A stretch of DNA of 64,000 nt from G016756615 sp050958605 (GTDB lineage: Bacteria > Pseudomonadota > Alphaproteobacteria > Rhizobiales > Rhizobiaceae), in contig NZ_JBJHDO010000001.1 in the NCBI RefSeq assembly GCF_050958605.1, forward strand, positions 744,001 to 808,000, given 5' to 3'. Below are positions 61,522 to 64,000 of this stretch, in pieces. Every line of letters begins with the position of its first letter. Position 1 is the first letter of the stretch. The notes below the pieces were generated by a model. That model was not told the DNA's origin, did not search any database, and saw only the letters and a list, made by a program, of their open reading frames with translations. Position numbers and translations under genes: made by a program.

Positions 61522-62395
61522 CGAAGCTTTCTCCCGAGGCCGTACTCCTTGTCGCTACCACGAACCAGGACGGCCGTTCCTTATTGATCGCGGCAGCGGC
61601 GCGCGAAGCGGCGTCATCGGTTTCGAAGATTCCGAAACATGTAGCACCGGAGCCCGACATTCGCACGAAGGCAGCACCGCTGTCTGCCAGCACGTCGAGC
61701 ACCGTGCCGATCATTGGTGCTGTGCTCGCTGCCGCCACCTGCAGGTCGTTGCGGGTCGTGCCCAGCCACGAAATCACCGCGCTGAAATCAGGATCCTCGG
61801 GAAGCGCCGGAAGCGGCGGGTTTTCGCGCGAAGCCAAGGCGCGGAAGACGGCGGGCGTCGAAACGGCGATACCGGGATTGACGAGAACCATTGCGAGCGC
61901 GGGAAACCTCGCCACAGGCTCGATATCGTGGCCGATGCCACGGGCCAGGAGAGGCCTCGCGGCAAGACACATCGGCACGTCCGCGCCCAGTTCTCCGGCG
62001 ATCCGAAAAATCTGATCTTGGGCCACCGCTCCCCAGAGGCTTGCAAGAGCCGACAAGGTAGCAGCCGCGTCGCTCGAGCCGCCCCCGATACCGGAGGCGA
62101 CCGGCAGGTTCTTTTCCAGAGCGATAAATACGGGGCCGTCACGGCGCAAAGTGGCGCGCAACAGGTCGCGCGCCCGGGCTACGAGATTGTCGCCGTCGTT
62201 TGGCACGGCTCCGGCGAAACGACCGGACAGGGCGACGGAATCGGCGTCGTCCGTGGCAACCGAAATCCGGTCTCCGAAACGGGTGAAGACGACCAGGCTT
62301 TCGAGTTCGTGAAAGCCGTCGGCGCGCCGGCCGGTCACATGGAGAGCGAGATTGACCTTGGCGGGCGCGTCCCGCGCGATCGAAGCTGAAACCAC
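61514..62395 (-). CDS. ispE: 4-diphosphocytidyl-2-C-methyl-D-erythritol kinase
   Basis: The 293-residue protein is a GHMP kinase with the substrate-binding start DAPAKVNLALHVTGRRADGFHELESLV and the phosphate-binding motif PVASGIGGGSSDAAATL near 93-109. IspE phosphorylates CDP-ME in the non-mevalonate isoprenoid pathway. It overlaps moaB by eight bases. Confidence 0.96.
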   Translation of the reverse strand: MVSASIARDAPAKVNLALHVTGRRADGFHELESLVVFTRFGDRISVATDDADSVALSGRFAGAVPNDGDNLVARARDLLRATLRRDGPVFIALEKNLPVASGIGGGSSDAAATLSALASLWGAVAQDQIFRIAGELGADVPMCLAARPLLARGIGHDIEPVARFPALAMVLVNPGIAVSTPAVFRALASRENPPLPALPEDPDFSAVISWLGTTRNDLQVAAASTAPMIGTVLDVLADSGAAFVRMSGSGATCFGIFETDDAASRAAAAINKERPSWFVVATRSTASGESFDG

Positions 62396-62405
62396 GTTGG
62401 AGGCG

Positions 62406-62591
62406 TCAGTCCTTGGCGAGCCTGTATTCGCCGGTCTTGGGATCTTTGACGAGCGTTCCGGTCGCGCCGGTGGCGGCCTGCTTTTCAGCTCGGCGCACCT
62501 TGGCCGTGACGCGCTCGGCCTCGCGGAGGAACGAGCGGTAGCCGATATAGGCCAGGATGCCGATCAGAACGAAGAAGATGAACTGTGGCAT
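62406..62591 (-). CDS. Small single-pass membrane protein
   Basis: A 61-residue protein with one membrane helix (QFIFFVLIGILAYIGYRSF) and a basic cytoplasmic tail ending DPKTGEYRLAKD. ATG 62591 follows AGGAG by six bases. It lies ten bases before ispE on the same strand. This type of short protein is widespread in Hyphomicrobiales; its function is unknown. Confidence 0.75.
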   Translation of the reverse strand: MPQFIFFVLIGILAYIGYRSFLREAERVTAKVRRAEKQAATGATGTLVKDPKTGEYRLAKD

Positions 62592-62670
62592 GTCCGAGCT
62601 CCTTCCTTCGCGACCGGCATTGCCGGCCAGCATGCGTCCCAATCAAGTCTAGCCGTCTTCGGGCTCCAGT

Positions 62671-63540
62671 TCAAAGCCCGAAACGGCCCCACAGCGCGCG
62701 GTCTTTTGCCGCTTCGACCACATTGTCCACCAGCGCACCGGCCATGTCGGCCGGCGAAGGGGCGCCGAGAGCGCCGAAAAGACTGAGCCGGCGGCCGAAA
62801 AGGCCGCGCGGAGCGCTGATGAGCTTGAGCTGGGTCTTCGGGCCGTAGCGATCCTTCAGGACGGTTCGCATGTCGCCGAGCGCATCGACCAGACCGAGCT
62901 CCATACCCTTCTTGCCCGACCAGAACAGGCCGGTGAACAGGTCGGGATCGTCCGAGAGCTTGCCGGCACGGCGCTCCCGGACCATGTCGATGAAGGTGCC
63001 GTGCATCTCTTCCATCAGCACCTTCAGCCGCTCGACATCCTCGGGCTTCTCCGGCTGAAAGGGGTCGTTGGTCACCTTGTTCTTGCCGGCCGTATGGACG
63101 CGGCGCTCGACGCCGATCTTCTTGATGAGGTCGGTGAAGCCGAAAGTGCCGGAAACCACCCCGATCGATCCGACGATGGAGGAGGGGTCGGCAATGATCT
63201 CGTCGCCGGCGAGCGCGATCATGTAGCCGCCGGACGCCGCCACGTCTTCGACGAATACAAGAACGTTTTTGTTCTTCTCCGCCGCGAGGTCGCGGATGCG
63301 CTTGTAGATGAGGCGCGACTGCACAGGCGAGCCGCCGGGAGAATTGATGGAAATCGCAACCGCTGGCGCGTCGCCGAAGGAAAACGCCTTCTCGATCAGC
63401 CCTGCCGTCGAGGCAAGTGACAGGTTCTGCCGGAACTGGCCGCCGCCGGCCATGATCGATCCCTGCAGGCGGATAACCGGAATGGTTATCGCCTCCGATC
63501 GCATGGATTTCGGCAGGAGGCGGTTGAACAGGCGTCTCAC
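62671..63540 (-). CDS. S49-family signal-peptide-peptidase-like serine protease (SppA/SohB type)
   Basis: The 289-residue protein has the S49 core SINSPGGSPVQSRLIYKRI near 66-84, the nucleophile serine in VEDVAASGGYMIALAGDEI near 99-117, and the general base lysine in TDLIKKIGVE near 140. It cleaves remnant signal peptides or membrane protein fragments. GTG 63540 has GGAG ten bases before; the frame is open farther upstream but gives a poor N-terminus. Confidence 0.88.
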   Translation of the reverse strand: MRRLFNRLLPKSMRSEAITIPVIRLQGSIMAGGGQFRQNLSLASTAGLIEKAFSFGDAPAVAISINSPGGSPVQSRLIYKRIRDLAAEKNKNVLVFVEDVAASGGYMIALAGDEIIADPSSIVGSIGVVSGTFGFTDLIKKIGVERRVHTAGKNKVTNDPFQPEKPEDVERLKVLMEEMHGTFIDMVRERRAGKLSDDPDLFTGLFWSGKKGMELGLVDALGDMRTVLKDRYGPKTQLKLISAPRGLFGRRLSLFGALGAPSPADMAGALVDNVVEAAKDRALWGRFGL

Positions 63541-63622
63541 AGGGTGGGTTCTCCGATCATTTCTGGCATCGATGTAGGAATTCAGCCGCGTCGCGCAATG
63601 CCGTGGCATCTTCCAGGTTCGG

Positions 63623-64000
63623 TTAATCGGCGAAAAGCGACGCCCGCCCGTTGTTGATTTCATCGGCCCGTGGCGAAAAAAGGTCGTTTCCCGCTTCATG
63701 CAGGATCAGTGGCGGGCAGAGCGTGAGCCCGGCCCGGGAGGCTCGAACCGCTCGTATGATAATGCGGATGGCCGCCGTGTCGGCTCGCGCGTGGACGGGC
63801 ACGACCTCGGCATTGCCGAACCTCCCGACGAGCGCGTCGAGGATCGCCTGAAGCGATTGCGGCCTGGCGATGACGGCAAGCCCGCCGCGCGGCCGGACCA
63901 CGGCGGCCGCGCTGCGGATCCATTGGCCGAACAGGCCGTCTTCCATGACATGGGCCTGTTGCTTCAGCGTGTCCGGGGTCTTGCGGTCATGACGTGCGTT
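63623..64000 (-). CDS. TrmN6-like tRNA adenine-N6 methyltransferase, C-terminal part (5' end outside window)
   Basis: The frame is open to the window edge, giving the last 125 residues: THLK-type linker, DGLFGQWIRSAAAVVRPRGGLAVIARPQSLQAIL, and TLCPPLILHEAGN near the end. These are the last strands of a COG4123 class I methyltransferase that modifies the A37 position of tRNA1(Val). The SAM-binding and NPPY motifs lie beyond the window, so the assignment is by the C-terminal pattern only. It is transcribed toward the S49 gene. Confidence 0.75.
   Translation of the reverse strand, partial: NARHDRKTPDTLKQQAHVMEDGLFGQWIRSAAAVVRPRGGLAVIARPQSLQAILDALVGRFGNAEVVPVHARADTAAIRIIIRAVRASRAGLTLCPPLILHEAGNDLFSPRADEINNGRASLFAD

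Overview
The window looks like chromosomal DNA of a GC-rich alphaproteobacterium of the Hyphomicrobiales (Rhizobiales), most likely a Mesorhizobium/Chelativorans-type Phyllobacteriaceae member. The evidence is a stand-alone F0 operon (atpI-atpB-atpE-atpF'-atpF) without F1 genes, a SbmA/BacA transporter, many ABC uptake operons, ATGA-coupled genes, and small palindromic intergenic repeats of the kind common in this group. No rRNA, tRNA, CRISPR array or intact insertion sequence was seen. Assignment to a genus is an inference.

Layout. 1-1.9 kb: 3' end of an acyl-CoA ligase gene coupled to a divergent NAD-synthase-like gene. 1.9-6.2 kb (minus): RbsB-RbsA-RbsC type sugar importer plus a cupin, with a palindromic repeat inside the operon. 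6.2-9.7 kb: gene-poor accessory stretch with a low-GC orphan gene, a YciI protein, and a secreted Cys-repeat protein next to an OmpA protein. 9.7-17.5 kb (minus): seven-gene sugar operon (binding protein, ATPase, two permeases, LacI regulator, Gfo/Idh/MocA oxidoreductase, PfkB kinase) with a perfect LacI-type operator upstream. 17.7-21.9 kb (plus): ugpB-A-E-C importer.

22-27.2 kb is the most unusual part. It encodes a 901-residue ABC-exporter-like protein whose ATPase motifs are all destroyed and whose nucleotide-binding domain carries a large insertion. Next come a stand-alone cyclic-nucleotide-binding protein, a DUF3307 membrane protein on the other strand, and a soluble class III adenylate cyclase with a two-CxxC N-terminal domain. 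Together they suggest an uncharacterised cAMP-responsive membrane module. 27.2-32.9 kb: polyamine-type (Pot) importer with a metallo-beta-lactamase-fold hydrolase, a divergent TetR regulator with two matching operator-like sites, and an ArsC/Spx-like protein.

33-43.7 kb: M29 aminopeptidase, LysR regulator with a small divergent gene, MFS transporter, BacA, polysaccharide deacetylase, NnrU protein, a YfgM-like protein with the GTPase Der, and a SleB-type cell-wall hydrolase. 43.8-46.6 kb: F0 operon with a recognisable promoter and a strong terminator. 47-56.8 kb: Liv-type importer co-directional with an aromatic-aldehyde-type dehydrogenase and an SDR, then a divergent cupin dioxygenase/AraC pair and an M20 peptidase; this may be an aromatic or ketone catabolic locus. 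56.8-57.2 kb: nested giant palindrome. 57.3-64 kb: a second class III cyclase with duplicated membrane hairpins, rnhB, a PA0069-type radical SAM protein, a short GT2 protein, moaB, ispE, a small membrane protein, an S49 peptidase, and the 3' part of a TrmN6-like methyltransferase.
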